From a virus, in IMG/VR virus record IMGVR_UViG_3300032157_000001, positions 307,505 through 371,504 of that record: a stretch of 64,000 bases of DNA; one strand, 5' to 3'. Below, one piece after another: positions 1-7,859 of this stretch; position 1 is the stretch's first letter, and the number at the start of each line of letters is the position of its first letter. The position numbers and the translations under genes are program-made. Below the pieces are notes generated by a model. The model did not search any database and was not told the origin of the DNA. It saw nothing but the letters and a program-made list of their open reading frames with translations.

Positions 1-336
1 TGAAAACCCCGCAGCCCTTGCTAATGTTTCTCCGTCATAAGTAGGTTTGTAGTCTGCAAAAAGAGACTTGATCCAAACTTCGTCATGGAAATGATTTCTC
101 AGACTCTCAGTTCCAAGTTGTTGCAACATTTTACGTCTTGTCATTCCCCAATCCTCAAGCATTCCCTCTTTACCTTCTTGAGTCTCAAACAATTTGATGT
201 CATCACCAGTTAAGATTGATGCAATCAGCTTCAATTTGTATGCAAAGTATTTTTCAACAAATGGAAAATTTTCTTTGATGAATGTTGCTGCGGTAGACTT
301 ACCGCTTTTAATGTGACCCGATAATCCAATAATCAT
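1..336 (-). CDS. Deoxynucleoside monophosphate kinase-like P-loop protein (3' end outside window)
   Basis: The reading frame starts at 336 and runs off the window edge after 112 codons. The N-terminus has a Walker A loop (GLSGHIKSGKST, residues 4-15), followed by a region resembling T4 gp1-type dNMP kinases (MTRRKMLQQLGTE about residue 78). Such enzymes phosphorylate dNMPs to dNDPs for phage DNA synthesis in the cytoplasm. It is the last visible gene of a minus-strand run. The family call rests on the P-loop and overall look; a related small nucleotide kinase is possible. Confidence 0.7.
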   Translation of the reverse strand, partial: MIIGLSGHIKSGKSTAATFIKENFPFVEKYFAYKLKLIASILTGDDIKLFETQEGKEGMLEDWGMTRRKMLQQLGTESLRNHFHDEVWIKSLFADYKPTYDGETLARAAGFS

Positions 337-347
337 ATGTTGTTGTT

Positions 348-704
348 TTAATTGAATACTTTAACGCCGTATGTCTTCTCTAATTGGTAGAGCGGCCCTT
401 GATCATTAGTTTCCCACATTTCAAGATGCTCATCAATTGAATAGATTTCAAGTTCTTCTTTTGATATGTCGTGATTAACAACGGTTTCCTCAATTTCCTG
501 TTGGGTTTTTGGTGTTCTCTTCGTTACAATTGAACAGTACGCCCTGACATGGCCGGGAGGTAAATCTGGATGGCTTACGATTCGAAGACTTCCATGAGGA
601 CGTGGGTCGTTGTCAGCAAACAAAACCCATCTTGCATCAATTTTGTGTTCTGATACAAAACCAAATTTTCGTTTCCACTTTTTTTGTATTACTACTTCAG
701 CCAT
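348..704 (-). CDS. Hypothetical protein, 118 aa
   Basis: Uninterrupted frame with ATG, ending 11 nt before the kinase gene and 2 nt after its upstream neighbour, so it is part of the same minus-strand operon. The protein is mixed charged and soluble, with no membrane segment or recognisable motif. Function unknown. Confidence 0.75.
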   Translation of the reverse strand: MAEVVIQKKWKRKFGFVSEHKIDARWVLFADNDPRPHGSLRIVSHPDLPPGHVRAYCSIVTKRTPKTQQEIEETVVNHDISKEELEIYSIDEHLEMWETNDQGPLYQLEKTYGVKVFN

Positions 705-706
705 GA

Positions 707-1063
707 TTAACGATTAGCTTTCCGAGATTGACTTGTCAGTCTTCTTTTAGCTTTAATCTTTTTCTTTTGAGTTGGGGTGTAGTCTGTGCCAGTATAACGT
801 TGCTTTGGCAATCTCAAAGTTGCCCATGCGATTCTTTTTTTATCATCTTCAGTCAGTTCTTCCTTTTCAATTAGGAAAAGTGTTTCTGTCTGCTTTGGAG
901 TCAACACTTTTTGTGGTGGTAGTGCTCTGACTTTTTCGATTGCCAGCTTTAGTTGTAAAGCTTGTGCTTCTTCAATTTTTTGAAGAAGTTCTTGTGCATC
1001 GTAATTTTCGTTGGTGTCTTTTTGATTTTTCGCATCTTCCGATGCGTTGTTCTGTTCGTTCAT
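707..1063 (-). CDS. Hypothetical protein with acidic N-terminus and very basic C-terminus, 118 aa
   Basis: The protein starts rich in N, D and E, has a helical LLQKIEEAQALQLKLAIEK stretch, and ends in a Lys/Arg tail (about residues 98-118) that could bind nucleic acid. It is 2 nt from the next gene in the same operon. No family recognised. Confidence 0.75.
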   Translation of the reverse strand: MNEQNNASEDAKNQKDTNENYDAQELLQKIEEAQALQLKLAIEKVRALPPQKVLTPKQTETLFLIEKEELTEDDKKRIAWATLRLPKQRYTGTDYTPTQKKKIKAKRRLTSQSRKANR

Positions 1064-1131
1064 GTGTTGTTTCCATATACGATAAGATTATTTCACTGTA
1101 AATCTATTTAATAGCATTGCAAATTGCAAAT

Positions 1132-1428
1132 TTATTTGTCTTTAATCCCAAAAATAAATTCCCGAACTAAAGCAAAATTCTCGAAAGAACTACACATAGT
1201 TTTGAACTGATCGTTATCTTTCCCCGCTTGATAAATGTACTTCTCATTTGGGAGAATGGTCTTCCGTAATTTAGTGGTATCTATCCCCCACCCCGCTCTC
1301 TGTTCTTCTGTGGTGTTCTCTATGAGGTACTTATAAGCATCGCAATCCCGCTCATATTGCGATGTGGGGTAGGTTCGTTTGAGATGTATGAATTCCTTCA
1401 TAGAAGGTAAATATACGCAATTTAGCAT
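1132..1428 (-). CDS. Hypothetical protein, 98 aa
   Basis: ATG-initiated minus-strand frame with 68 nt of AT-rich spacer to the next gene. No motif or membrane segment is seen. The frame is clean and fits the operon packing, so it is probably real. Function unknown. Confidence 0.65.
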   Translation of the reverse strand: MLNCVYLPSMKEFIHLKRTYPTSQYERDCDAYKYLIENTTEEQRAGWGIDTTKLRKTILPNEKYIYQAGKDNDQFKTMCSSFENFALVREFIFGIKDK

Positions 1429-1440
1429 TAAAAAAGGAGC

Positions 1441-2028
1441 CTAAGCTCCCATTTTATTAAGTACCTGCCTACCCCTTTTGTCGATCTGTTTCCATTTGAT
1501 TTTGAAGGAAGTTGACTCCATTCCCCCAAACATGGATGCGTTGGCGTGGACTTCCGATAAGCCCGTGAGCATTAAGGAGACCGCTTGTGGCCGACTTGCA
1601 AACTCATCAACACCCTCGCCTTTCAGACAATGAATATCCATATCTTGGCGAATCATGGTGCCAACAATTGGGTCTTCCACTCTTCCGAAAATATGATCCC
1701 ACACTTCAAATGACTTTGCAGCATGATCCGGAAAGTGTTGCTTCCCTTCAATATCAACAGTCCTGCAATATGGCTTACCACAATCGTGATATATCTGGTA
1801 TGCTTTCATGATGTCGTCATCGTATACCTTTGACAAGATCAAATCTTTGTGTCGATAAATCCATTCAGGAAGTAACCAGCCCAATTCTAAAAGATAATCA
1901 TCACGTAAATGTCGCATCAGGTCGTTGTAATATTTGTATACTAACTCTCCGTGTTCCAGTACTGTCATCCCTTTTGTTTGCTCACATGCAGACATATCCT
2001 TGATAAGCTGCTTCAAATGTAAATCCAT
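1441..2028 (-). CDS. HD-domain-like protein, 195 aa
   Basis: A central YHDCGKP motif (about residue 81) followed by HFPDHAAKS resembles the metal-binding His-Asp pair of HD phosphohydrolases. Further downstream an RQDMDIHCLKGEG segment could supply more metal ligands. HD proteins in phages usually act on nucleotides or nucleotide second messengers; the substrate here cannot be told. Start ATG at 2028 sits 16 nt after the upstream gene. HD assignment is by motif only. Confidence 0.65.
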   Translation of the reverse strand: MDLHLKQLIKDMSACEQTKGMTVLEHGELVYKYYNDLMRHLRDDYLLELGWLLPEWIYRHKDLILSKVYDDDIMKAYQIYHDCGKPYCRTVDIEGKQHFPDHAAKSFEVWDHIFGRVEDPIVGTMIRQDMDIHCLKGEGVDEFASRPQAVSLMLTGLSEVHANASMFGGMESTSFKIKWKQIDKRGRQVLNKMGA

Positions 2029-2044
2029 CTATAACATGGCTTAA

Positions 2045-2701
2045 TTATTTAATTGACCAATCTTGACCTTTCTCAGGATCGTACTTCCATACATAGTACT
2101 CTCCTTCCTTTTCGTAATAAAATTTTCCGCTGGCTATAACTGCCCAACATTCTCCCTGACAAAACACTTCGTCCTTTTGTCCATTCAGTCCGTATGCCTT
2201 CATGCAATGATAATACCCAATTGGTTTACTAACTGGTTGCTTAACAACAAAGTTGCCACCAAAATAATTGTCAGCCGTCTTTTGTGTCCACTCGATGAGT
2301 GATGCTTCAGTATGAGTTTTAGCATACCTAGCTTCGTCCTCAATTGATTTCCACATTCTCTCTTCACGATCTGATCGTTGGGATTTTATCGCATAATTAT
2401 CAAACTCGAACCTGAATCTAGGTTTAATGTTTTCCATCTTACCTTCTTCTTCCCACACTATCGACGTGCTATCAATTATGTGAATGTCGACCTTCGATCC
2501 TAGACTACTCGTAACGAGTCTGGTGTTATCATATGATCTTGGTTTGTTTGGATCGAGAGGTTCCAAGTACTGGTATGGCCCATCCCAATATCCTTCTTTG
2601 TGTTCGGCAAAATATGGTGCTCCACCTCCGGGGAGACGTACATACGCCTCTCCGGATGGGTCTGCTTCTTGGAGCATCTTAATGAAATCTTTTGTCTTCA
2701 T
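2045..2701 (-). CDS. Hypothetical protein, 218 aa
   Basis: The frame stays open up to 2836, but the upstream part overlaps the next gene and is an unlikely Arg/Lys-rich run. The ATG at 2701 lies 1 nt after the upstream stop and gives a soluble protein starting MKTKDFIKMLQ, which is preferred. The C-terminus is Tyr, Gly and Trp rich. No family recognised. Confidence 0.75.
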   Translation of the reverse strand: MKTKDFIKMLQEADPSGEAYVRLPGGGAPYFAEHKEGYWDGPYQYLEPLDPNKPRSYDNTRLVTSSLGSKVDIHIIDSTSIVWEEEGKMENIKPRFRFEFDNYAIKSQRSDREERMWKSIEDEARYAKTHTEASLIEWTQKTADNYFGGNFVVKQPVSKPIGYYHCMKAYGLNGQKDEVFCQGECWAVIASGKFYYEKEGEYYVWKYDPEKGQDWSIK

Positions 2702-2702
2702 C

Positions 2703-3137
2703 TTACTTAATTGTCTCTGCTTTTTCAGATAATTTCTTCTTGTAGAAGTCACCCTTCTCAAGTTGATAAGCTTCCTTCGCTTTAAGCATTGCTGCTCTTG
2801 CATCGGTGAATGCTTTTCTCTTTGCTTCGATGTCAAGTTCTTTCTGTGACTTAATGATTCGAATTCTCGAATCAGACTTTAAGAAACTCTTCATGAAGGT
2901 GTGTAGGAATAAGTTGGTGTTCGACAACGTTGGGTGGTTGTTAACTTTCCACATTCCTTTTGCAATCTTCTTCTTCGTTCTACCACTAGCTTTCGCCAAT
3001 GCTTCGTTGAATTCTTCCTCAGTGATAGTTCTGAAGATACCTTTGATTTGGTAGTTATTCTCTGCAACGAAATTTTTGATCGTTGCCATTGTGTTTTTGT
3101 ATGCTTCGTATGAAGCGGTGTATGTTATGTGTTCCAT
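2703..3137 (-). CDS. Hypothetical basic, helical protein, 144 aa
   Basis: First gene of the run that continues into 2045-2701 (1 nt spacing). Lys-rich, with a long predicted C-terminal helix (about residues 100-144) of coiled-coil character. No catalytic motif. Upstream 3138-3259 holds no gene; a CCGTA/TACGG hairpin lies near 3195-3210. Confidence 0.7.
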   Translation of the reverse strand: MEHITYTASYEAYKNTMATIKNFVAENNYQIKGIFRTITEEEFNEALAKASGRTKKKIAKGMWKVNNHPTLSNTNLFLHTFMKSFLKSDSRIRIIKSQKELDIEAKRKAFTDARAAMLKAKEAYQLEKGDFYKKKLSEKAETIK

Positions 3138-3259
3138 AATTGTTTTATACCGTTTTGGTATTGTTTAAGTGTTTTTGTGATTTATTATACTAAATCCGTA
3201 TAGTTACGGCTATGTGCTTAACCACAATTATGGAGGTCTCGGATGTATCTATAAGTGTT

Positions 3260-3604
3260 TCATACTGTTTGTGGTTTTAATTTCTTTTCTCTTAGAGCTA
3301 AAGGATAGCTGCTCAACATTTTTCTGATCTCAGGAGTACCGTAAACGCATAGTGCGGTCATCTGATCATCAATGTCAGGTTCTCTAAAGGAAATAAGATG
3401 CGGTGTTAATTTTTCTAACCTTGTGTAAAGGTCGAGCAAGGACTGCTCATCTTTTGCTGCTAACGTAATTACCGAGTTTGATTCGGATTTCCATTGCCTG
3501 AATACCTCATTGTGATGGTAGGCAAATTCTAATGCAGCGTGTTTGGTTTGTGCTACTTGGTAGCCGGGAGTGATGTCTTGTCTCGTTACTGTGACGAGCT
3601 TCAC
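3260..3604 (-). CDS. Peptidyl-tRNA hydrolase type 2 (PTH2)-like protein, 114 aa
   Basis: The N-terminal VTRQDITPGYQVAQTKHAAL and the later W-x-x-x-S-x-S-V-I-T-L-A-A-K and FREPDIDDQMTAL segments match the layout of PTH2/Bit1 proteins, which release peptides from stalled peptidyl-tRNA. Length fits the family (about 115 aa). The only in-frame start near the expected N-terminus is GTG at 3604; an out-of-frame ATG TGA overlaps it. A GTATTTAT motif lies at 3672-3679 upstream. In a genome with this many tRNAs the role in tRNA recycling is plausible but not shown. Confidence 0.65.
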   Translation of the reverse strand: MKLVTVTRQDITPGYQVAQTKHAALEFAYHHNEVFRQWKSESNSVITLAAKDEQSLLDLYTRLEKLTPHLISFREPDIDDQMTALCVYGTPEIRKMLSSYPLALREKKLKPQTV

Positions 3605-3671
3605 ATCGTTTAGTTTGTTAATCTACAAGTTTTTCATGGTCGTGAAATTTTGTTTTATTTTGGTTTCTCCA

Positions 3672-3679
3672 ATAAATAC
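3672..3679 (-). promoter_or_regulatory. GTATTTAT motif upstream of the PTH2-like gene
   Basis: Sense-strand GTATTTAT about 67 nt before the GTG start; same word as before many other genes here. Confidence 0.45.
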
Positions 3680-3722
3680 AATGCAATATACGTATTGTAA
3701 CCAATAAAAGTTGCTGAAACTC

Positions 3723-3760
3723 AAAAAATATTTGGTGGAACCCTAAAATTCCACCAAATA
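3723..3760 (-). terminator. Intrinsic terminator after the VWA gene
   Basis: A 12-bp perfect inverted repeat (arms 3729-3740 and 3749-3760, sense TATTTGGTGGAA) followed on the minus strand by six T. It lies just downstream of the 3769 stop. Confidence 0.85.
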
Positions 3761-3768
3761 CCGTGTTT

Positions 3769-4578
3769 TTAAACTAAATTATCTTGATCGGCAAGAGTTT
3801 CTTTAGCGTCTGGCTGATCTGTTTCGTCTTCGGCCATCAAATTATTTGAGACTTTTGAGAATGTTTTGCTTCTTACGCTGGTTGAACGATACATTGTCGC
3901 TGCACCCGCTACTGCAGAAAACATTGCTGCATTTCCTTGGGAATCGTTGCTGTACTTATATGTGTTTCCTTTTGAGAAACCAAGGTCTTCTGCAGTTAAT
4001 GCAGTGTCCTCAGTAGAACACATAAAGATGAACTGCCAATTTTCTTCTTTACGCTTGAGAACAAGTTTCTTTACTTCATCGATCTTAGTCTTTGGATATT
4101 CTCTGCTGTCATTCTCTTCACCATCTGTTATAATGACAACCAGAATTTTATCTGGTCTCTTTGATGGCTTCATGTCGTTGACCTTAAGTTTCAATTTTGA
4201 CATTGATTGAACCATTGCATCATGCAATGCTGTGGAGCCATACGGAGCATAAGTTTCTTCGGTCAATTCATCAATTTTGCTCACTTCAAGAATCTGATCT
4301 TCATACAAGTACTGGATTTTATTCCAATCAGAAAACAACACCACGTTCATTGTGGCCTTGTCTTTCAATTTCTTCTGAGACCTCAGAAAGGTGTTGAACC
4401 CATTTATTGCATCCATTCTGACTCTGCTCATAGATGATGACTTATCTATGATCGCAAGAATGTGCGTTTTTTCTACCTTCTTCTTCGACTTTGTTTTCTT
4501 GGCCTTAGCTTTAGGTGCAGCTTTCTTTTTTGTCTTAGCCTTTGCTGAGTTCGGCTTCTTTTTTGTATTTGTTTTCAT
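3769..4578 (-). CDS. Von Willebrand factor A (VWA) domain protein, 269 aa
   Basis: The first 35 residues are almost only Lys, Ala and Ser. A VWA fold follows, with MIDAS metal site D-K-S-S-S (residues 45-49), a conserved T (GSTALHDA) and VVIITDGEEND. VWA domains bind metal and protein ligands. The gene is single, has a strong terminator after it and shares a divergent spacer with the + strand metallopeptidase gene at 4678. A larger VWA protein lies at 19284. Partner unknown. Confidence 0.85.
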   Translation of the reverse strand: MKTNTKKKPNSAKAKTKKKAAPKAKAKKTKSKKKVEKTHILAIIDKSSSMSRVRMDAINGFNTFLRSQKKLKDKATMNVVLFSDWNKIQYLYEDQILEVSKIDELTEETYAPYGSTALHDAMVQSMSKLKLKVNDMKPSKRPDKILVVIITDGEENDSREYPKTKIDEVKKLVLKRKEENWQFIFMCSTEDTALTAEDLGFSKGNTYKYSNDSQGNAAMFSAVAGAATMYRSTSVRSKTFSKVSNNLMAEDETDQPDAKETLADQDNLV

Positions 4579-4664
4579 TGTTGTGTTGTTATCCTCTTGG
4601 TAAATCTAGGGGATAGAAATCTGATTGTCAATCTTTTTGAGTTTTATTTTGTGGTGAATTTATA

Positions 4665-4672
4665 GTATTTAT
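4665..4672 (+). promoter_or_regulatory. GTATTTAT motif before the metallopeptidase-like gene
   Basis: The motif ends 5 nt before the ATG at 4678, leaving almost no leader if it acts as a -10 element. Confidence 0.5.
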
Positions 4673-4677
4673 GCTTG

Positions 4678-5076
4678 ATGATTAGTGTTTTCAAACGTCC
4701 GTCCCAAGAGGTTTCAGATGAATACCTTGACCACATATATGATTTTGCCCAATTCATAATGACAAAACTCCCGTTCAAAACGGATGTTCAGATATACCTA
4801 ATTAACCGTAACGACCGCGAAGGATGCTCTACGGGACAATATGATCCAGAAGAGGATAAAATATACGCCGTAACAGATGGTCGTGCCTTGGTTGATATTT
4901 TGCGTACTATAGCCCATGAAATGGTTCACATGAAGCAGAACGGGATGGGTCAGATTGACCCGGAGAAATACACCGACATTGGTGGATTTGCCGAAGGAGA
5001 GGCGAATGTGAAAGCTGGAAATTTTATCAAAATGTACGTGAAGGAAAGAGACAAGGAAAGTATCTACGACATCTAA
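4678..5076 (+). CDS. HExxH metallopeptidase-like protein, 132 aa
   Basis: The motif HEMVH (about residues 81-85) in a helix, followed about 25 residues on by EGEANVKAGNF, is a zincin arrangement with a possible third Glu ligand. A TTG at 4675 could also start, but ATG at 4678 is preferred. The gene ends 1 nt before the 3' end of the convergent tRNA-Cys. Substrate unknown; similar small phage zincins are usually uncharacterised. Confidence 0.75.
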   Translation: MISVFKRPSQEVSDEYLDHIYDFAQFIMTKLPFKTDVQIYLINRNDREGCSTGQYDPEEDKIYAVTDGRALVDILRTIAHEMVHMKQNGMGQIDPEKYTDIGGFAEGEANVKAGNFIKMYVKERDKESIYDI

Positions 5077-5077
5077 G

Positions 5078-5147
5078 AGTCGGTGAAGCGAATCGAACGC
5101 TTTTCATCAGTTTTGCAGACTGACCGGCTTCCATAACCACCACCGAC
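5078..5147 (-). tRNA. tRNA-Cys(GCA)
   Basis: Full cloverleaf: acceptor GTCGGTG/CACCGAC, anticodon stem TCAGT/ACTGA with loop CTGCAAA, discriminator U as usual for Cys. It converges tightly with the + strand gene ending at 5076. Confidence 0.9.
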
Positions 5148-5150
5148 ATA

Positions 5151-5390
5151 TTATTTCGGAACAGAGTCCCAAACAATTTTATTCATTTTGTTGGAAAATT
5201 CTAACAACGATTGATATTGTTCAAACGTTAAAATCAACGTTGCTTTATTCTTGAGCATTTCTTCACCAGAGCCTTGATCTTGGTAGTCCCAAAATTCTAA
5301 ATTTACGGTCTTGGTTTCTTCATAAACAAGAATTTCCCAAGTTCCATCTTCAGATTCCCAATTCCACGTTGTCTCCCAAAATTTTTTCAT
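5151..5390 (-). CDS. Hypothetical protein, 79 aa, starting 1 nt after tRNA-Leu
   Basis: ATG at 5390 lies 1 nt after the discriminator base of tRNA-Leu(UAG), so a tRNA-processed transcript would be leaderless. The protein is Trp- and Glu-rich at the N-terminus and soluble. No family recognised. Confidence 0.7.
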   Translation of the reverse strand: MKKFWETTWNWESEDGTWEILVYEETKTVNLEFWDYQDQGSGEEMLKNKATLILTFEQYQSLLEFSNKMNKIVWDSVPK

Positions 5391-5391
5391 G

Positions 5392-5475
5392 TACCCCTTG
5401 AGAGATTCGAACTCTCATACCACTGAAGGCGACAGGTTCTAAGCCTGTTGTGTCTAGCCGTTCCACCAAAGGGGC
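5392..5475 (-). tRNA. tRNA-Leu(UAG)
   Basis: Type II tRNA with long variable arm, acceptor GCCCCTT/AAGGGGT with G1-U72 wobble, anticodon loop CTTAGAA. The next gene starts 1 nt beyond its 3' end. Confidence 0.92.
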
Positions 5476-5477
5476 AT

Positions 5478-5687
5478 TTAATATTTTATTTTACCGTATA
5501 TCACCGGTATACTTTTTTCAAAATCCAGTAGTTTCATTAGCGACATATAATCGTATCTGGCATATTCAACACCATGAAGACTATTTCTGACAAAGTTCCT
5601 TATGAACTCTTTTCTCATGTCGTAAAGTTCCCGCTCGTCATATAAATTTTCAATCTCATTGAAGAAATTGATTTGCTTCTCTTCCAT
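5478..5687 (-). CDS. Hypothetical protein, 69 aa
   Basis: Ends 2 nt before tRNA-Leu(UAG) and starts directly at the stop of 5688-6008. It carries a charged FFNEIENLYDERELYDMRKEF segment, but does not clearly share the motif of the paralog array upstream. Function unknown. Confidence 0.65.
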   Translation of the reverse strand: MEEKQINFFNEIENLYDERELYDMRKEFIRNFVRNSLHGVEYARYDYMSLMKLLDFEKSIPVIYGKIKY

Positions 5688-6008
5688 CTATGTTCCATTA
5701 ATATCGATATTTAAGGTTATAAATTGTTGTCTTGGTACTAATTGTACATTCACATTCATTGAGTGACTATCAAGTTGTGTTACTTCGGTATCACCAACAA
5801 TATAGTCTGAGTTGGCACCAAATGATGATGTTCTCGTCAAATCTTTCAAAATCTCATTATCAATTTCTCTCGCCAACGCTTCAGATAATGCGGCAATTAA
5901 TTCAAGTTCGAACGGAGATTTGTTTTCAAAAAAAACCCGCTTCTCGATCTCTATTTCTTGACGAATTAATTCATCAATATATTCGTCGTAAAAGTCTATT
6001 CCGTCCAT
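5688..6008 (-). CDS. Small paralog-array protein with YDxxIxxxhxxEI motif, 106 aa
   Basis: The N-terminus DFYDEYIDELIRQEIEIEKR matches the motif shared by four neighbours (5996-6947). The rest is beta-rich, ending in VNVQLVPRQQFITLNIDING. It overlaps the next gene upstream by 13 nt. No known family; the array may encode variants of one small structural or interaction module. Confidence 0.7.
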   Translation of the reverse strand: MDGIDFYDEYIDELIRQEIEIEKRVFFENKSPFELELIAALSEALAREIDNEILKDLTRTSSFGANSDYIVGDTEVTQLDSHSMNVNVQLVPRQQFITLNIDINGT

Positions 6009-6196
6009 AGTTTTGGTGATCTGTCAATGTGCTCTTCACTCCCATTAAAAAGAACCGCAACGATTGATGAATAAAACGTACCATTGGCAAATCCATTAGA
6101 AAGAAATTCTTTTTCAGACTGCTCGGTTTCATCATCAATCATCTTGCGAATGATGTAGTCATAAATGTTATTATCGTGAATAGTGTTGCTCAACAT
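5996..6196 (-). CDS. Small paralog-array protein, 66 aa
   Basis: Contains IYDYIIRKMIDDETEQSEK near the N-terminus, the array motif, then a short Gly/Ser/Phe segment. Overlaps both neighbours by a few nucleotides. Function unknown. Confidence 0.65.
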   Translation of the reverse strand: MLSNTIHDNNIYDYIIRKMIDDETEQSEKEFLSNGFANGTFYSSIVAVLFNGSEEHIDRSPKLWTE

Positions 6197-6426
6197 AAAT
6201 TTAATGTAAACGTATTTCCAACAGCAATTGATGTTTGACCGACTGCACCAGAATTTTGTTCTATTGCAAGACTAATATCTCCAACCGCATTTGACACATA
6301 TCCAACATTAAACCACGTACCTCCATTCATTATCCTATTTAATTCATAAAGAAATTCAGAACTTCTGATTTCCTCATCAAGCATTTCGTCTATAAGCTTA
6401 TCATAAAAACCATCATTGTGCCCCAT
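6190..6426 (-). CDS. Small paralog-array protein, 78 aa
   Basis: Array motif FYDKLIDEMLDEEIRSSEF, then GGTWFNVGYVSNAVGD, a beta-rich tail. A start at 6435 is possible; ATG at 6426 reduces overlap with the upstream gene. Function unknown. Confidence 0.65.
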   Translation of the reverse strand: MGHNDGFYDKLIDEMLDEEIRSSEFLYELNRIMNGGTWFNVGYVSNAVGDISLAIEQNSGAVGQTSIAVGNTFTLNLC

Positions 6427-6634
6427 AACCACCAACGTTTACTTCTCTAGGTAATTTAGAATGCTGACCAATTATTTCAAATTGACTCGAAAGAAGACCG
6501 TCTGATCCATATGAATGACTGAATACATATGTAACATTATTCAAGTAATGGTATCGTACAGATTCTTCAATCTCTTTAGCAACCATCTCACGAATTATGT
6601 CGTCATAAACATCGTTAGAATTCGATTTTTTCAT
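6413..6634 (-). CDS. Small paralog-array protein, 73 aa
   Basis: Array motif VYDDIIREMVAKEIEESVR at residues 8-26. The frame is open to 6673 but ATG at 6634 best matches its neighbours. It overlaps both flanking genes slightly. Confidence 0.65.
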   Translation of the reverse strand: MKKSNSNDVYDDIIREMVAKEIEESVRYHYLNNVTYVFSHSYGSDGLLSSQFEIIGQHSKLPREVNVGGYGAQ

Positions 6635-6947
6635 AGAACTTCTTGTCCACCTTGGTAGTGGCATATCTATCAAGTAATTTCTTAGGAATTTTTGCTATCT
6701 CCATATCCACAACTTCTGGTGTTCTGTAGACCGGTATGTAAGGAGCATACACATAACCAGCATCCATAAACTGACCGCCTCTAAGTATTATATTTGCAGC
6801 AAATATCTTCTTACTTGTAATGATTTCCTCAACTATCATCAAGTCAATGATGAGATCGGCAAGCGTGTTCATAGTAACACCACGATTGATAGTTTCTATA
6901 AACTTATCCATACGTTCAGATTCGAATTTTTTTTCTGGTAATGTCAT
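6615..6947 (-). CDS. Small paralog-array protein, 110 aa
   Basis: Most upstream array member. It has a longer N-terminus, then LADLIIDLMIVEEIITSKKIF (degenerate array motif) and GGQFMDAGYVYAPYIP, which parallels GGTWFNVGYV in 6190-6426. Overlaps 6916-7131 by 32 nt. Confidence 0.65.
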   Translation of the reverse strand: MTLPEKKFESERMDKFIETINRGVTMNTLADLIIDLMIVEEIITSKKIFAANIILRGGQFMDAGYVYAPYIPVYRTPEVVDMEIAKIPKKLLDRYATTKVDKKFYEKIEF

Positions 6948-7131
6948 TGAGAAAATGTCTGGTCATAAGTGCACAGAATATAAAAACGGTGCTGAAAGGA
7001 ATACAGAGTATAAGAAGGTCTAACAAAAAGAAAAGAGCCAGTACTGGTTGTGAATTACCTTTGGCCTTGTATGTTGTTGCCAATGGTAACACCGCCAAAT
7101 ACCAATTCACCTCTTTTAACTTCTTTAACAT
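6916..7131 (-). CDS. Small membrane protein, 71 aa, starting 1 nt after tRNA-Leu(AAG)
   Basis: ATG at 7131 is 1 nt after the tRNA discriminator. A hydrophobic stretch (about residues 30-56, LALFFLLDLLILCIPF then VFIFCALM) predicts one or two membrane segments, with a basic tail. The 3' end overlaps the paralog array. Function unknown. Confidence 0.55.
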   Translation of the reverse strand: MLKKLKEVNWYLAVLPLATTYKAKGNSQPVLALFFLLDLLILCIPFSTVFIFCALMTRHFLNDITRKKIRI

Positions 7132-7132
7132 G

Positions 7133-7217
7133 TACCTTCGGTCGGACTCGAACCGACACGCCCATTACAGGCACGAGCTTCTTAGACTCGCGTGGCTACC
7201 AATTACACCACGAAGGC
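7133..7217 (-). tRNA. tRNA-Leu(AAG)
   Basis: Type II fold with long variable arm, acceptor GCCTTCG/CGAAGGT (G1-U72), anticodon loop CTAAGAA. An A34 in a Leu tRNA is unusual for bacteria; the anticodon stem has a T-G end pair. Confidence 0.82.
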
Positions 7218-7219
7218 AT

Positions 7220-7372
7220 TTATACTGTCCAACCCATTTCATCAGAAACTTTTTTTATAGCTTTTGCCAATTTGTTTTGCCAATCTTCTTTTCTCTGATC
7301 CATAACCGCTTTAGTTTCTCTTTCTTTGATCAGCTTTTCATATGCGGCCCATGATTTGATCTTCTTTTCCAT
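7220..7372 (-). CDS. Hypothetical helical protein, 50 aa
   Basis: Short Lys/Glu-rich frame (MEKKIKSWAAYEKLIKERE...) that stops 2 nt before tRNA-Leu(AAG). Preceded by about 180 nt without genes that carry a GTATTTAT motif and a GAGTGG/CCACTC hairpin. Likely a real small protein; function unknown. Confidence 0.55.
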   Translation of the reverse strand: MEKKIKSWAAYEKLIKERETKAVMDQRKEDWQNKLAKAIKKVSDEMGWTV

Positions 7373-7571
7373 AATACAAAGTTAAAAGATTGTGTGAAAT
7401 CATAGGTCTTTTAGACAGATTTATTGTCGGACTGTAGATATTTCATTCACCGATGACTGCTGTAATTTCATGCCCCCTTCAGGATTAAGAGTGGATTTGT
7501 ACACCACTCGCAATTGCTGCCCTGCCTAGCTTAAAAGCCACAATCTTTGAAATAAATACTGCAAAATGCCA
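7373..7571 (-). other. Non-coding leader with hairpin upstream of 7220-7372
   Basis: No convincing frame. The sense strand holds a 6-bp GAGTGG/CCACTC hairpin with a 9-nt loop and several G-rich and C-rich patches. It could be an untranslated leader or small RNA. Confidence 0.35.
7552..7559 (-). promoter_or_regulatory. GTATTTAT motif
   Basis: Sense-orientation motif at the head of the non-coding stretch before 7220-7372. Confidence 0.4.
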
Positions 7572-7859
7572 TTATTTCTGAGGAAAAAGCTGCTTGTATC
7601 TTTTCTTGATGTAAGCCTTTTCTCTCTTCAACGCTTCAGCTTCAACTTGTTGTGTTTGTTCTTCAGTCAATGCATTGTCATCATCACATGCATTACAACT
7701 TATACACCACCAAGTTCCTCCATCAGAAACGGCAGCACTAAACGGTGGAAGAGTACCACAATGTTCACAATCCGGGCCTTCGCCAAATTCATTTGTAAAT
7801 TTGACATGACCTTCACCACAATTTAAATCTTCATTTACTTTTGCAATCTTTATTTTCAT
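7572..7859 (-). CDS. Cys-rich putative zinc-binding protein, 95 aa
   Basis: Contains CEHCG (residues 31-35) and WWCISCNACDD (about residues 51-61), two CxxC knuckles able to bind zinc, followed by a charged helical C-terminus. Start ATG overlaps the stop of 7856-7993 (ATGA), indicating translational coupling. Confidence 0.7.
   Translation of the reverse strand: MKIKIAKVNEDLNCGEGHVKFTNEFGEGPDCEHCGTLPPFSAAVSDGGTWWCISCNACDDDNALTEEQTQQVEAEALKREKAYIKKRYKQLFPQK

Noticed and set aside
6916-6947. Rejecting 6916-7131 because of overlap
   Set aside because: Kept as a gene since it starts 1 nt after a tRNA like many others and encodes plausible membrane segments.
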